64,000 nucleotides of DNA, taken from contig JASAND010021340.1 of the NCBI GenBank assembly GCA_030248195.1, positions 1 through 64,000 on the forward strand, given 5' to 3'. Source of the DNA: Trissonchulus latispiculum. Taxonomy: Eukaryota > Nematoda > Enoplea > Enoplida > Ironidae. Shown here piece by piece: positions 23,350 through 34,974 of the stretch. The position numbers and the translations under genes were made by a program. The notes under the pieces are model-generated. The model had not been told where the DNA came from. It ran no database searches and saw only the letters and a list, made by a program, of their open reading frames with translations. Position 1 is the stretch's first letter; each line of letters starts with the position of its first letter.

Positions 23350-25100
23350 GTTTGCTATCTTTTGCACAGGGCCTACAGCGGCTGGTTGAGCCAGCTGGAC
23401 CATTAAGGGAGAAATTAATGAGATTTGCCCCCCAACTGATTTTTGATGGATATCGGGCTGCTGAAATTCTGCAAAACTTTGCGAAATTTTGGTTAACATA
23501 GAAACGTAACCAAAGGGGAAATACTGTGAATTTCGACTACTTTTCATTAATTTTATGCAATCTGTGTAATTTTCAAAGACTTAAATAGGGATCTCGACAT
23601 ACTACGTATTGGGTTAGATGTGTTTGACTAATTTTCATAATAATTTAATTATGGGGGAATAATTTAAGCCCCCTCCGAACTTTGCGTGTGTGTAAAATGT
23701 GTGTTTTATTGTCTTCTATTGAGGCGAACTTTTGTTGTCCTCCTCTTGTTGGACTAGGCCCAACAAAAGTTCAAGATCCTTGCTTCTTTTTAAGCAAAGT
23801 AAGATTATGGAATATAAACTAATCTTACTAAAACATTTTCATCTGTAACTCACTCAATTTTGGGAGTTAAAACGTGGGGATTGCATTTTTGGAAATGGGA
23901 GAAAATTCTCTTTCTTATGAGCCTGAGTTATATCATCGACCAAAAATTCATTCCTTACGTAATAATTAGCTAATTAAGGTAAAATAAGCCAAACTAACAC
24001 TAATTAACACTATTAATAACAAATTAAGACCTAGGAACATTGTAAAACACGAATTATTGCAAATTTACGCACTTAAGTACTTATTACGTATTATTTCTTA
24101 AGTACGGCATAATTATGTGATTATTTTGCTAAACCATCTTCTAATATATGTTATTAAACAGCAAAAATGCTTTAAGACACTACTAACAAGGATTATTGCA
24201 TTCTCCTCCACTAGAAATACTGAGTTCCTTCAGTGATAGTTCTACATTCTGATTTTTATGCCAACACTGGAATTCCTGGACTTTTATGATTCTTTTTTTG
24301 CATTATCTTTAGCAATGGAAGAGAAAGTGACCGCACCCGGGTCACTCAGGGAAAGGACACCTGTCCTTTCAAGGAGGGGAATTTCAGGGATTGACCTTAT
24401 TATTATTGTTATAATCACCTCAAGTGTAATATGTCATGATTTTGAGCAAAATAATCCTAACTAGGCTTTAGAGTAGACCTTTTTTAAGTGTTAATAATGA
24501 AATAAACTTAAGCTTTTCCTCTCGTAATAACGATTAGATGCTTAATTGGGACTGGCAACTCTGATTTTAGCAGATATACAATCACAATTAATTATGGCTT
24601 GGACACAATATCATGACTAAAGCTTAATATAAGCAGGACCTTTAGGCTACATCTTCTGTAGAAACTTCTTTTGGGATGATTACTAGCTTGCAACTGATTT
24701 TTTAACTGCTTTTGAACAAAAGATTTAAGTTATTCCATTACAACCTGCACAAGAAAAATGGATGGGATTTCTGCTAAGGGGAATAAACCAAAAACATTGA
24801 CTAATCTCCTTCATAACATCATTCATCACACATCATAACAGTTATCTTCACTTCTGATTCACGATTACTGACAATTCTTCTACATAATAATCCTTTGATC
24901 AATCAAGGTTAAGACCAATAAAGAGTACTCTACATGTGCTCTGTTTCGTGCTTGACGTACATCCCAGTTCATGTCATTATTCCTTTCGTAGACTATTTTC
25001 ATACTTTATCATACTTGCCTTCTAGGGCTTACTAATTATACTCCTCTATTATGTTTGCTCCATACATTAAGCTGTTACTTCTTTTTCTTCTTTCTTTTAT

Positions 25101-25416
25101 AGGTGGGGTCGACCTACTATGGATCAGCTCCGCAATCACTATAACCTTCGAAACGTAAACTAATTTGCATATTCTTTTCAGGTGGGGTCGATCTACCATG
25201 GATCAGCTCCGCAACCACCATAACCTTCGAAACGTAAACTAATTTGCATATTCTTTTCAGGTGGGTCGATCTACCATGGATCAGCTCCGCAACCACCATA
25301 ACCTTCGAAACGTAAACTAATTTGCATATTCTTTCAGGTGGGGTCAATCTGCTATGGATCAGCTCCGCAACCACCATAACCTTCGAAACGTAAACTAATT
25401 TGCATATTCTTTTCAG
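25101..25416. repeat. Four-copy 79-bp tandem repeat with octamer motifs
   Basis: Units begin at 25101, 25180, 25259 and 25336 (79, 79, 77 and 79 bp). Each runs from AGGTGGGGTC through GGATCAGCTCCGCAA and CCTTCGAAACGTAAACTA to ATTTGCATATTC and a pyrimidine-rich TTTCAG. Each has one perfect ATTTGCAT octamer (POU-type site) and ends like a 3' splice site. Another octamer lies near 22030. The minus-strand frame over it changes phase between units, so it is not a repeat protein. Confidence 0.85.
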
Positions 25417-26311
25417 TTCAATTTATACGGAACACACCTGGTTCAGTGTTGGCAGGAGTTTGGGTTCATAAGCGCACCTGGCATATATTTCAGCATGGGG
25501 ATTCACAAGCGCACCTGGCTTATATTACAGCATTTACTAGGGGTCGGCCTTCAATGGGCCAGCGCCGCCCTAGTCTCATTTCCTTCTATAGATATCAAAT
25601 TAAAACTAAAATATTGGTTATCCATTTACTGTTCCCGTCTCACGTCACTACAATTAATGCAAAAAATCATATCCGTATTCAATACCAGATTCAAATCATT
25701 ATTAATCATTACAGAGCAAGAAATAACCACGGGACTGTCTCAAAACAATTCTTTGCAAAAATTCCTTATTCCTTTGAATTCATCAATTTTCGTATTTAGG
25801 GATAACCAATAGGGTACAGTACAGATATATAGCAATTACAAACATACAACTAAATACTTCCGATTAGGACCTGGTACAACTCGTCTAGACTTTTACTATA
25901 ATCTTACGGCAAAAGTTAGAACATCCCCTTTTTAACACTCTCGATTATTAGTAACTACGCTGTCAGAAGATTGTTCAGATTCCTTTTTTGGACTGTCACA
26001 AGCGCATAACATTTGATACAATCATAAAATATAACATATACTTATAACAATTATTCTTACGAATATAACCATATAACAATATACTAACAATACACTAAAT
26101 ATTATCGATACTGATGTAGATAAAATATAAACATAACATATGTAATTAATGCACAACTATCCAATAAAACACAAATAACTAAAAAAAGTAATATTACGAA
26201 TAAAACTACAAGTAGCTAAAATTCTGAACTTGAAAATTTTTCTACAAAATAGTACCTTTTTGTGTGATTTTAGAGCATTTTTAACTACAGTCTTTTATTT
26301 TACAAATGAGT
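25417..26311. other. Non-coding stretch with a short duplication
   Basis: AAGCGCACCTGGC..TAT.TT.CAGCAT occurs twice (about 25470 and 25508), with a third CACCTG just before, so E-box-like sites are clustered. The rest, to 26311, is AT-rich with no gene seen. Confidence 0.45.
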
Positions 26312-27587
26312 CTAACTGCTCCAACGAGGGGGAGTGTAATCTTCTTCCTCATAGTAGAAGGGCTCGGGTGATTCCGTGAGCCATCTCAGATAGTCCTCCA
26401 TTTGTTCCTCCAGTGTAGGAGGGTCACACTCGAAGCAGGCGCAAGGGAGAGTGTCTGGCGGAGGGTTAATCGGTTCGGGCTCTTTTTCTGGCTCTTTGGC
26501 TCTGCAAAGAAGCCGTAATTCCTCAATTTGACGCCAGTATTCTCGGGCTGGAATGATGTCGGCTTCTAGACAACTTCGAAGGGCTTGAGTTTCACGGATG
26601 TCGTAGTTGGGGACGTCATGCCGCCAATCATCCGGTACTAGGGGAGGCGCCATACCAGGCGGGGGGAGTGGGTCCAAACTGTCGACCAAGGATTCCGGAA
26701 GGGATTCAGGTTCGGTTTCCTCTTCAGATTCGGATTCGGGTTCAATCTCCTCAGCATCTTCTTCCCGATCCTCCTCTGCTGAAAAGTCCTGGTTTGGGGA
26801 CTTGGGGGGTGTAATTGGAGGATAGGGGCGGTATTCATTGATCATAGTGGGATAGTTGGGCTCCGGCCCAAACGGAGGTGGGGGATAATAGGGCTGTGGA
26901 TTTTGAATTTCAGGATTGTTGACTATCTGCACGATTTCTTTACGCAGATTCTCCAAGGAAAGCTCTGTCTCCAGGCGTGTCATCAGACTTGTAGGTGTTG
27001 AGCGCGAAAATGCGGAAGGCCGCCTGGATGTGATGCTGAACTGTCGTGTCAGGATGGATACTGACAGCATTATCTGTATCAATTTTAGCCTTTCTGAGAC
27101 GCAAATCGGTATCATCAAACTTGGCCTTGAAACCCGGATATTGCATGGCAACCGGGTACTTGTCTTCCTTGGGAAACATCTCTAAAAGACGTTCGGCCCC
27201 ATACAAGTATGGCTCATGATGAGGGTGTTCATTCAGATTTTTTAGCACTGTATAAGTGCCTAACCAATGTGGCACTTTGACTGGGCAGCGGGTGGCTCTT
27301 CGCTTCTGTCCCGGTTTGGATAAAGGGACTCCACATTGAGGGCAGAGTGCCTGACCATTTGATGAGGGTGTACAGGACGTGGGCCTGTAACCAAGATATG
27401 GCTGGGCAGGTTGAGGACTGACTGGCACTCCGACGGGAACTGGGGCTCTGTGTTGAACAGTTGGGGAAGGATCTGTTGAGACGGAATAAATGCCCCATTC
27501 TATTAGGGCTTCTCTGACACGATTCCGCTGAGGTGGTTCCATAGGATCATAGGTATTAGGAGAGGGATTGTTTTCCTTATTTTCCAT
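26312..27587 (-). pseudogene. Retroelement-linked ORF B, Pro/acidic-rich, frameshifted; function unknown
   Basis: Two overlapping minus-strand frames make one broken ORF: 27587-26940 and 27151-26312, with a frame change near 27000. The first part starts MENKENNPSPNTYD and carries a possible zinc ribbon (CPQCG...CP, residues about 83-101). The second part is rich in proline and in Glu/Ser runs, then has a Cys cluster (CACFEC) near its end at WSS. Base composition is higher in GC than the flanks and coding-like. It lies downstream of, and on the same strand as, the pol and OTU remnants, so it probably belongs to the same element. I do not recognise the family; a gag-like or accessory protein is possible. 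Confidence 0.5.
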
Positions 27588-27884
27588 CTGAAAGTAGAAA
27601 ACACTAATGCCACAGATTAATGAATTCTAAGAGTGGGTTTGTGTGTGTGTTATGCAGTCTAGCCTGACGTACCCAGTCGAGGTCCATTAGACGCATTACT
27701 TCTGTAATTTGGGAGTTTTAGGAGCAGTTAGTGAAGTGAGCTTCTCAAAAATATCTTATTTCAAAATTAGCTAAAAGAAATAGTTATTGGATGCATGTCT
27801 CATATACAGTGCATAAACAGACAAGACAGATATCTGTACATAACAATCTCAACAAAAAATGATACAAATCACAGCCATAGGCAA
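27588..27884. other. Spacer between ORF A and ORF B
   Basis: About 300 bp without a frame, including a short (TG)n run at 27640-27650. Nothing else seen. Confidence 0.4.
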
Positions 27885-29355
27885 TAGTTCAGCGGCGTCT
27901 GGCTTCTTGAAGGGCGGTCCACGGGAACGAGGTGGGTCCCGCAAAGAAAGGGACATCAGCGAAGGGACGGAGGGTAACCTTTTTGGGGGAAGTGTGTGGG
28001 ACCTTTCTCTTGGGTGGATCTGGGATTTTCGTCTGGGGCTCCTTGGGTTTCGAGGAGTTGTCGGGTTTGGATTCAGGGTGACGGGGGCGGTAGATAGGCG
28101 AGTCTTTATGGGGCCGGTTACTGAGGTAAACGGATAGAGGGACCCGCTTCAAGGAAGTGGCCGTCCAGGACTGATGAAGCCTCTGATTGGAACAGAGGGG
28201 TAGGGCATGCCCAGTTGGGATGGCCACAGGATCCTGGGGCCGGAAGTGGATGCCGTGAATCATAGATGCCGGAATGTGTAGCATCACCATACTAATCCGG
28301 CCCAGGCAGGATCGTTCTTCAGGGTCTTCACGGGGTCCACTGAGTCTGGGACATAGACCAATGTTGGCAGGGCCCGGATCATGGGCACTGATTCCATGTA
28401 GGGTGGGACATCTTTGAACTCCTGATGGAGTCGCATGGTTTCGTCCCGGTAGAGATCATTGGTGATTCTGTGGATGGTGGTGTCAATCTCCGGGACCACC
28501 ACAATTCGGGTAAGCAATGGCGAACGGATTGCCAAAGCCACCCGGAGACACGGACGGGGGTAGCCTTGGTGATGGGGAACATCAGTAGTTCTGACGTTCC
28601 GGCAATTTCCCTCAATAAGGCTAGGACTTGGGGATTCTGGAGGGCGCATACTCCAATCACTGCCACACGGGGACGTACGGTATAAATTCCTTCAGGGTCC
28701 TTCAGATAGACCCTGAAGAATTCGAGCAGCTGGCCGAGCATGTTGGCGGCCTGGTGGGAGGAGCAATGATCAGACGCCTCCTGATCAAGGGTTTTCTTTG
28801 ACACTTTCATCTCTCGGATGCGAAGGTCAAGCAGTTCCTGGTGGATCCCCCAGAAACGGTTTCTGGTGGCCTCCATGAGGCGACTGTCTCGGGTCGCCAG
28901 CAATTCCTCCTTGAACATCGGGATGGAAAATTTGGCAAAGAGGACAGCACCCATTATGAGGGTCTTGAAGGGATAATGATGATTGGGGTTCATGAGGAGT
29001 CGGCTAAGCTGACCATCCTCATTTGTCAATCGTTTGGCCTACTGGAGGGCATCAATTTTAAGGATCTTGTAGGCGGTTGAAAAAGATCCTGTCAGAAAGG
29101 CAAGAATTGCCTGATAGAGATTCTCAGTCGTGAAAGCGGCCTTGTTCCAATGGCGAATCATGATGGGATCGCCATTTGCATCACGGCCTTCGACTTTGGC
29201 GAAGTTGGACAACTTCTTATGTTGGGTGGCATTACTTCTGAAGTAGATGTAATGTCCAGGACTGTCAGGATGGTAAGGGAGTTGAAAGAGAGAGACAGTC
29301 TCCTCAACTGTTCAAGGGAGTTCTGATGAATCACTGCGGCATTGATGTTGTTCAT
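27885..29355 (-). pseudogene. Retroelement-linked ORF A, frameshifted; function unknown
   Basis: A coding-like stretch broken across frames: 29355-29158, 29029-28379, 28649-28284 and 28290-27889, implying three frame changes. It starts MNNINAAVIHQNSLEQ and ends ALQEARRR before a stop. The middle reads as a helical soluble protein (around LLMNPNHHYPFKTLIMG and NMLGQLLEFFRVYLKDP). The C-terminus is Lys/Pro-rich and basic. It lies between the OTU ORF and ORF B on the same strand. I recognise no domain. Helical then basic composition would suit a nucleic-acid-binding structural protein, but that is a guess. Confidence 0.5.
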
Positions 29356-30154
29356 CTAGAATGCAAGAAAACCACATAGAAATAACTGTCGAACCATAAC
29401 AATCATTCCTCGATTTACAACATTGGGCTCGTTAAGAAATACCAATTTCTTAGTTCGATTTGCCAATTAGGACAAGGACCACCCGTGATTTCCAAAAGTA
29501 TACCCGAGAATCGTGTATGTGTAGTTACAATATAAATTTACATATGTAACATAAATTAATACAGTTAATAACACAGATTGTTATTATAAATACAGTTAAT
29601 TATGCATACTTGATAATAAGATTAAGAATTAAGGTACAACATTTACATACATCAGTACATGTGTGAGACGGGAAGGAAGGGCATGGCTTGCTATTGGCAA
29701 CTCTGGTTTACACTTCCTGACTAGATTCATTCACAAGTTCATGCATATACAACAATTATTTATACCCTTGGAACACATTCCATAATTAAAATTCTACTAC
29801 ATCTTCTAAATTAAACTTTACACGAAACTGCTAATCTTAAATGTTCTGTCCATATTTTTATATTATTTTTCTAAATATATTTCTTTCTATGCGATTTTCT
29901 TTGTTATCATATGGGGAACGACATTAGAGATTTACACATAGACAATTTGTTTATTTAAAAGTATGTTATTTTGCTATTAATTTGAGATTACTAATTTTGA
30001 ATTTACAAACAATACTTCTCTTAGTGGTTAAATCGTTCAGAATATAAATATCTCATATTACACGATTAGTAAACCGATTTACATTCCTAATAGTCGTTCC
30101 CGGGACAAGAGCTTACATTGAGTTTGCCCCTAATTACAAACAGTATTTTACATA
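29356..30154. other. AT-rich spacer between the OTU ORF and ORF A
   Basis: About 800 bp with much lower GC than the flanking frames and no ORF. It could hold regulatory or untranslated sequence of the retroelement. No LTR copy was recognised. Confidence 0.4.
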
Positions 30155-30958
30155 CTAATTTTGCCCGTAGGGCTTCTGGTATCTTCGACCAGATCTGAGT
30201 ACTGAGGACCAAGAACGGATATTCTCTCTAGCTTGTGTTGCTGCTAATCTGGAAGGTTTAGTTTCTTCTAAATCTTGGGATGGGACTGGATAAGTATCAT
30301 AGGACTGGTTGGCTTGTGCTTCTGGGGGCGCCTGTGATGGTATTGGAAGAAATCTGGCAGCTGCTAGACGGGGGGAGTTGATATCTAGTAATTCTTGGTG
30401 CGGGGTAGGACGGAGAGCTTGGGACCAGGATTTCAGGATCTCTGGACTTGTAGTATGGAACGGCTTCAAGGGTGCTTTCTCTATATCCAGGACCAGCATA
30501 TAATGATTCTTGTTCACGTGCCAAATATAGATTGAGCGAGGATCAGGGTCAATATCTGATCCTAAAAGCGCGGGGTATGGTTGGACCACATCCAATAATT
30601 ATCTTGGGGATTCACATAGGTTGCGATCGGGGTGTTCAACATATTTGATGCAAGGAATATCTCTATTTCTGTAGCAAAGGTTGCAGGTCTTGAAATAACT
30701 TCTGGATCATATCTTTTTGGGGCTTCGAGTCGCTGTATGGCTTCCTGAATTCTGGGGTGATGATCGTAATAATCTCGCATCAATTCTCGGACTCTTAGAT
30801 GACGGTCTTCACCACCATAGATGGCAGCTGATAGCACTCGATAAAAGCAGTTGCCGTCTGCTCTTACGTCGAGCACCACAGTTGGATAAGTAAGGGGAAT
30901 ATCCTGGCCCCAATCTTGGAGGTGAGGATTAGCCGTGATAGCAACATCTCCTAGTCGG
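30155..30958 (-). pseudogene. OTU-type cysteine protease domain linked to Gypsy-like pol
   Basis: OTU proteases cleave ubiquitin-type linkages with a Cys-His-Asp centre. The frame opens near 30958. The motif ADGNCFYRVLSAAIYG (about 30861-30814) is the classic OTU active-site block, with catalytic Asp and Cys in DGNC. HLRVRELM follows. After a frame change near 30580 a second frame (30595-30155) has WHVNKNHYMLVLD, fitting the OTU catalytic-His block. The tail is Pro/Ser-rich. It follows the integrase ORF by about 55 bp on the same strand, so it looks like the next protein or the C-terminus of pol. The frame break argues that this copy is dead. Whether the active parent cleaves ubiquitin or a self polyprotein cannot be told. 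Confidence 0.72.
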
Positions 30959-31013
30959 TTTAATTAATAATTATTAATAGGAACCCAAGTTAGTAATACG
31001 GGAGCTTCGGCAA

Positions 31014-33733
31014 TCAGCTCAGGATCTGAGGTGTTATCTTCCACATCACTGTATTGGTCAATGGGTTTTCGTATGTCAGGAGAGGGGTTCTTCTCTTTCT
31101 GGAAGTGCGTGATTTCTTTTCAGGTTCTGATCCTAGGGTAGGGGCCGTTGATAGGAGGTCTTCATCTGAACTGACATCAGCATGGAGGTTTGGATCTCCT
31201 TCCATTTGCTCGGTCAATTGGTCTCCTGGGGACAGGGGAAGCACATGAGGTGCAGGGACCGGTTTCATTCGTCTAAAGTTGACTTTGTGTATCTGGGCTT
31301 TACGTGAATTGGCCAGTCTGAGATCAGCCACTGGTGGATGAACATCAATAATTCGGTAGGGTCCACAGTAGAAGGGTCGTAGTTTATGGCTCACATTCTG
31401 ACCAGCTTTCTGAGGTGCTTGTACCATTATCAAATCACCTGGCATGAAAGCAATTTGACGGACACCGCGGTTGTAGTTCCTTTCCTGGGTGATTTGGGCA
31501 GCTTGAATGTGATCCCTTGCGTATTTCCAGGCTTTCCTTAGCTCTTCGGAGACTTGAGCAACATAATCGGGAACGTGATGCAATTCTGCTGGTGTGATTA
31601 ACTTGTAACTGTTTGGGAGGGTAGGATCCCATCCATGCGCCAGATAGAATGGGGTTCTCCGGTTGAGGCATGAACACTGGTATTGTAGGCAAAGGTACAG
31701 TAAGGGATCATCCTGTCTCAATCGATAGGTTCCTGTACAGTGGTGCGCAGCATGTGCTTAAGGGTGCGATGCCAGCGTTCATTACTGCTAGGATTGTATT
31801 TAGTGGTTTCCACTTTCCTAACATCAGCTAGCTTACGGTTTGCTTTGTTCAGCGCTGATACAAACTGGACTCCGTGATCACTGACCAATTTTCGAGGGGC
31901 TCCAAATTTGAGTAGGATGCGCTCAACGAACACGTAGGCTGTTACTAGGGCAGTAGCAACTCGGACAGGGACAGCCACCACATATTTGGAAAAGGCGTAT
32001 GTGAAGGAAATCACATACCGGTGACCGTGAATTGATGGTCTCCTCATGTCCATTATATCCACGTGAATTCGGTCAAAAGGTTCCGTGGGAGGAATAGTAT
32101 GTAGATGGGCATTCTTCCTTCGATGAGGGGCTTTGTGTACCATACAGATCCGGCAAGTGTTTACCCAATCTCTGGCCGATGCCCACAAGGAGGGTCACCA
32201 ATAATTTCTTTGAATCCTTGAGTGCGTCCGAGCGATTCCTAAATGTCCAGCAAAGGGACTGTCGTGGGCAGCCAATAATATATGTTTCCTGAGAGGCAAA
32301 GGTACGGCAAGTTGTCGGTTGGTTTCTTCTCGGCTTTTTGACAGTCGATATAAGACATCATCATCAATGATGAATTCTGTGGCTGCCGCTGCAATCTTAA
32401 CCGCTTTGGTGAAATCTGTGGGCAGGATATCGTGGACGAGGTATTTTTTGATGTCGGCGAAGAAAACATCATTTTCTTGCTGCTCTATTAGGCGATCCCA
32501 TATGGTGTTGGTTTGGTACAGGGGTCCTTCGATGGGAATATCTTTCCGTTCTTCATATTCCTTAGAAGTAGCTGGCATTTCCAGCTGATTTTCGTTTTCC
32601 GTAGTTTTGAAGCGAAGAAATCAGCGTCCTATGATCCGGATGAAATGGATTCAGGACTGTGTTGGTTTGGTCCTTGGGAGGTTCTTTCGTGCTCATCCTC
32701 AATAGGGTTACTTTCTGGGTCTTCATTCTTTTGAGAAGAGGTGGAATTTGAATCTATATGTCCAGGTTCAGCTGAAACATCTTGTATTCCTAAGGACTTT
32801 CCTTCCTGGGAGGAACTTTGTAGATCTAGATCCTTCTGTTCTTGTGCGTCAGCCAAATTGGAAGCCAGTTGAGCACCTTTCCTTGGCTTTTGTAATGTAC
32901 TGAGGGCTTCTTCCACTTCCTCTCATGCTTCTTTAAGGATCTGGCGGCGTAAGCCACAGGGTGTTCCTTCCCGTCCTCCTGATCTTGTGACAGGACTGCT
33001 CCCAAACCAAGGTCAGAAGCATCAGTATGTAGGACAAATGGGCGGTCAATATCAGGATAGGCCAACACAGGTGCTTCTTGTAGGGCTTGTTTCAATGTCT
33101 CAAATGCTTTCTGGTGGGCTGCATTCCAAGTGAACTTATTTTCCTTCTTCTTGAGTTGGTATAGAGGGTTAGCCAGTGAGGCAAATCCCTTGATAAACTT
33201 GGCATAGTAGGCACACATCCCGAGGAAACATTCTACATCCTTTACGCACTTGGGTTGGGCAAATTCTTGTATGGACTTAATCCGATCAGCCAGGGGTTCT
33301 ACTCCTTTAGCAGAAATAGTATGCCCCAGATACTTTACTTGCGTCTGTAGGATCGAACATTTCTCGGTATTCAACTTTAAATCGGCTGCTATTAATCGGT
33401 CAAAGATCTCTTGCATGATTTCAAAATGTTCACCAAAGTCCTTGGAAAAGATCAGGATGTCGTCGATGTAGATAATGCATTTCTTCCATTGTAGCTCTCC
33501 TAACACTCGTTCCATACATCTCTGAAAGTTACCAGGTGCTGACTTTAATCCGAACGGGAGCACATTGTACTCGTATTGTCCATGGAAAGTGATGAATGCT
33601 GCTTTGGCCCTGGACTCTTCATTTAGCTCTAACTGATTGAATCCTTTGTTCAAATCCAATGTACTGAAGTAATTAGCTCCTCTCAAAGCAGCCAGTATAT
33701 CATCAATCCGTGGTAGGGGATAAATGTCAGGCT
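31014..33733 (-). pseudogene. Ty3/Gypsy-like pol: reverse transcriptase, RNase H, integrase (degenerate, 5'-truncated)
   Basis: Read right to left. The RT frame (33686-32826, open to about 33733 with PLPRIDDILAAL) has FSTLDLNKGFNQLEL, VLPFGLKSAPGNFQ and the catalytic YIDDIL at residues 73-78, then RNase H start FVLHTDASDLGLGAVL. RNase H stops after a frame change near 32910 and gives way to an acidic linker (to 32629). Integrase resumes at 32578 with an H2C2-type zinc segment (HDSPFAGHLG; CRIC at 32155-32144), then core Asp in HVDIMD, Asp in SDHGVQF and Glu in NERWHRTL. The Asp-to-Glu spacing is three residues shorter than D,D-35-E. The last frame (31721-31014) has the GPYRIID module near the C-terminus. 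Gag, protease and the RT N-terminus are missing beyond 33733. Confidence 0.9.
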
Positions 33734-33989
33734 TTCAAGAAAATTTATCGATTTTGCAGTATATAAACTTTAAATTTTTCTGTCAATGTTTCGGTACGCT
33801 GTGAATTTCTATTATACAGCTAAGCCACAACCTTGGTTTTAACAATAATTTCACAGAAATTTTTGAAAAATATTTTTAAAAGTTTTGAATTTTCTGTCAA
33901 AAATTTGCTAATTTTTCGTTACTTTGTAATAACACGGATATCCGGATATTATTCTCAAATCGGATACAGAGGTCGGGGAAAAACCAACC
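33734..33989. other. AT-rich junction right of the pol breakpoint
   Basis: The coding similarity stops abruptly at about 33733 and is replaced by A/T-rich unique sequence. No LTR or TSD is visible at the break. Confidence 0.4.
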
Positions 33990-34446
33990 AAAGCAAGGGA
34001 CGAGCATAGTTTCCTTTGGGGGGGGGGGTTGGGGGGGGTATCCCCCCCAAAATTTTTGACCAAATTTATCCCCCCCCCAGATTTTTTGACTTACCCTCCC
34101 CCAACTATTGGCTACCCCCCCCCGAACCCCCCCCAACGATTTTTGGACCCAAAAAGTTAGCTAAATTTGGTCGAAAAATGGTCATTTTTTGAAAAATGTT
34201 TCTAAAATTTTGACCTAAAATCGCTTTAAAACGGTGCAAAAGCGCCTAAAACGTTAAGAACAAGCCTTATTTTGATGAAAAAAGGGCTAAGTTACAGAAA
34301 ATTTTGCATTTTTTGGCCATCTTTCGAAATTTCTGAGGACCGAATTCTGGGACGGGGGTTGGGGGGGTACCCCCCATCACATTTCGGAGGTCGGCCAAGA
34401 TTTACCCCCCCCCCCCCCCAAGACCCAAAGTTCCAGGGAAACTATG
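33990..34446. mobile_element. C-run-rich TIR repeat (GCATAGTTTCC family), copy 1
   Basis: Starts GCATAGTTTCCTTTGGGGGG and ends CCAGGGAAACTATG, so the extremes are inverted. Its interior (TTTTTGACTTACCCTCCCCC, CTAAAATCGCTTTAAAACGG, AATTTCTGAGG) recurs at 34975-35372 and 49085-49502. It is non-coding and contains G and C runs up to about 13. Confidence 0.65.
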
Positions 34447-34974
34447 GGGACGAGGTCTGAGGATAAGCTAGCGGGCTCAAACGTAGGTGTACCAGGCTAC
34501 AGTTTGCCCCCTGTGAGACCCCCCCCCACGGAAAGGCCAGACACCCCTCTCCCCTACCCGACCTCAACTACTCCCCCCCAAGCCGAGCTCAAACCCCCCT
34601 CCCCCCTAAAATTGGGTCCAAACCAGGTAAAAAATGCAAAATTTTTGAAAAATTTTTTGCAATTTCTGAATATTTGACGCTGTTTAACTTAGCCAACCAG
34701 TAGGTGGTACGCAGTATAACCATTGGCAGGCTGGAAGTACGCTGTTGCGTACTTTAGCGTACCACAAGTTATTTTTTGCGTACCTTCTCACACAACGAAG
34801 TACGCAGACTTAAAAATTTCTGGGGCAATTTTAGATAAGCGTACCAGTAGCTAACAAGAACAAAACATTTAGCATCAAAGAAATTTTATGTTGTTGCGTC
34901 ATTTAGCTACATAGCAGATTATAGATTTTAGGTACAACTTTTGTGCCAATTTCTGTATAAATGGATGCATATAA

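Larger units (their letters stand above)
19700..25100. other. AT-rich non-coding block left of the Gypsy-like element
   Basis: No convincing coding frame in 5.4 kb. It holds the separately listed hairpins, a TATA-like site, a GGCC-rich cluster and a heat-shock element. By position it could contain the 3' end and LTR of the minus-strand retroelement that follows, but I could not find a matching LTR pair, a clear polypurine tract or a target-site duplication. Confidence 0.35.

Noticed and set aside
19700..25100. LTR of the Gypsy-like element
   Set aside because: No direct-repeat pair, polypurine tract with adjoining TG, or TSD could be identified.
25117..25377. Minus-strand repeat protein with MVVAELIHGR units
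   Set aside because: Shadow of the 79-bp tandem repeat; unit lengths are not multiples of three, so the phase changes between units.
34272..34460. Small plus-strand frame in C-rich DNA
   Set aside because: Recurs with each copy of the dispersed repeat and is built on homopolymer runs.
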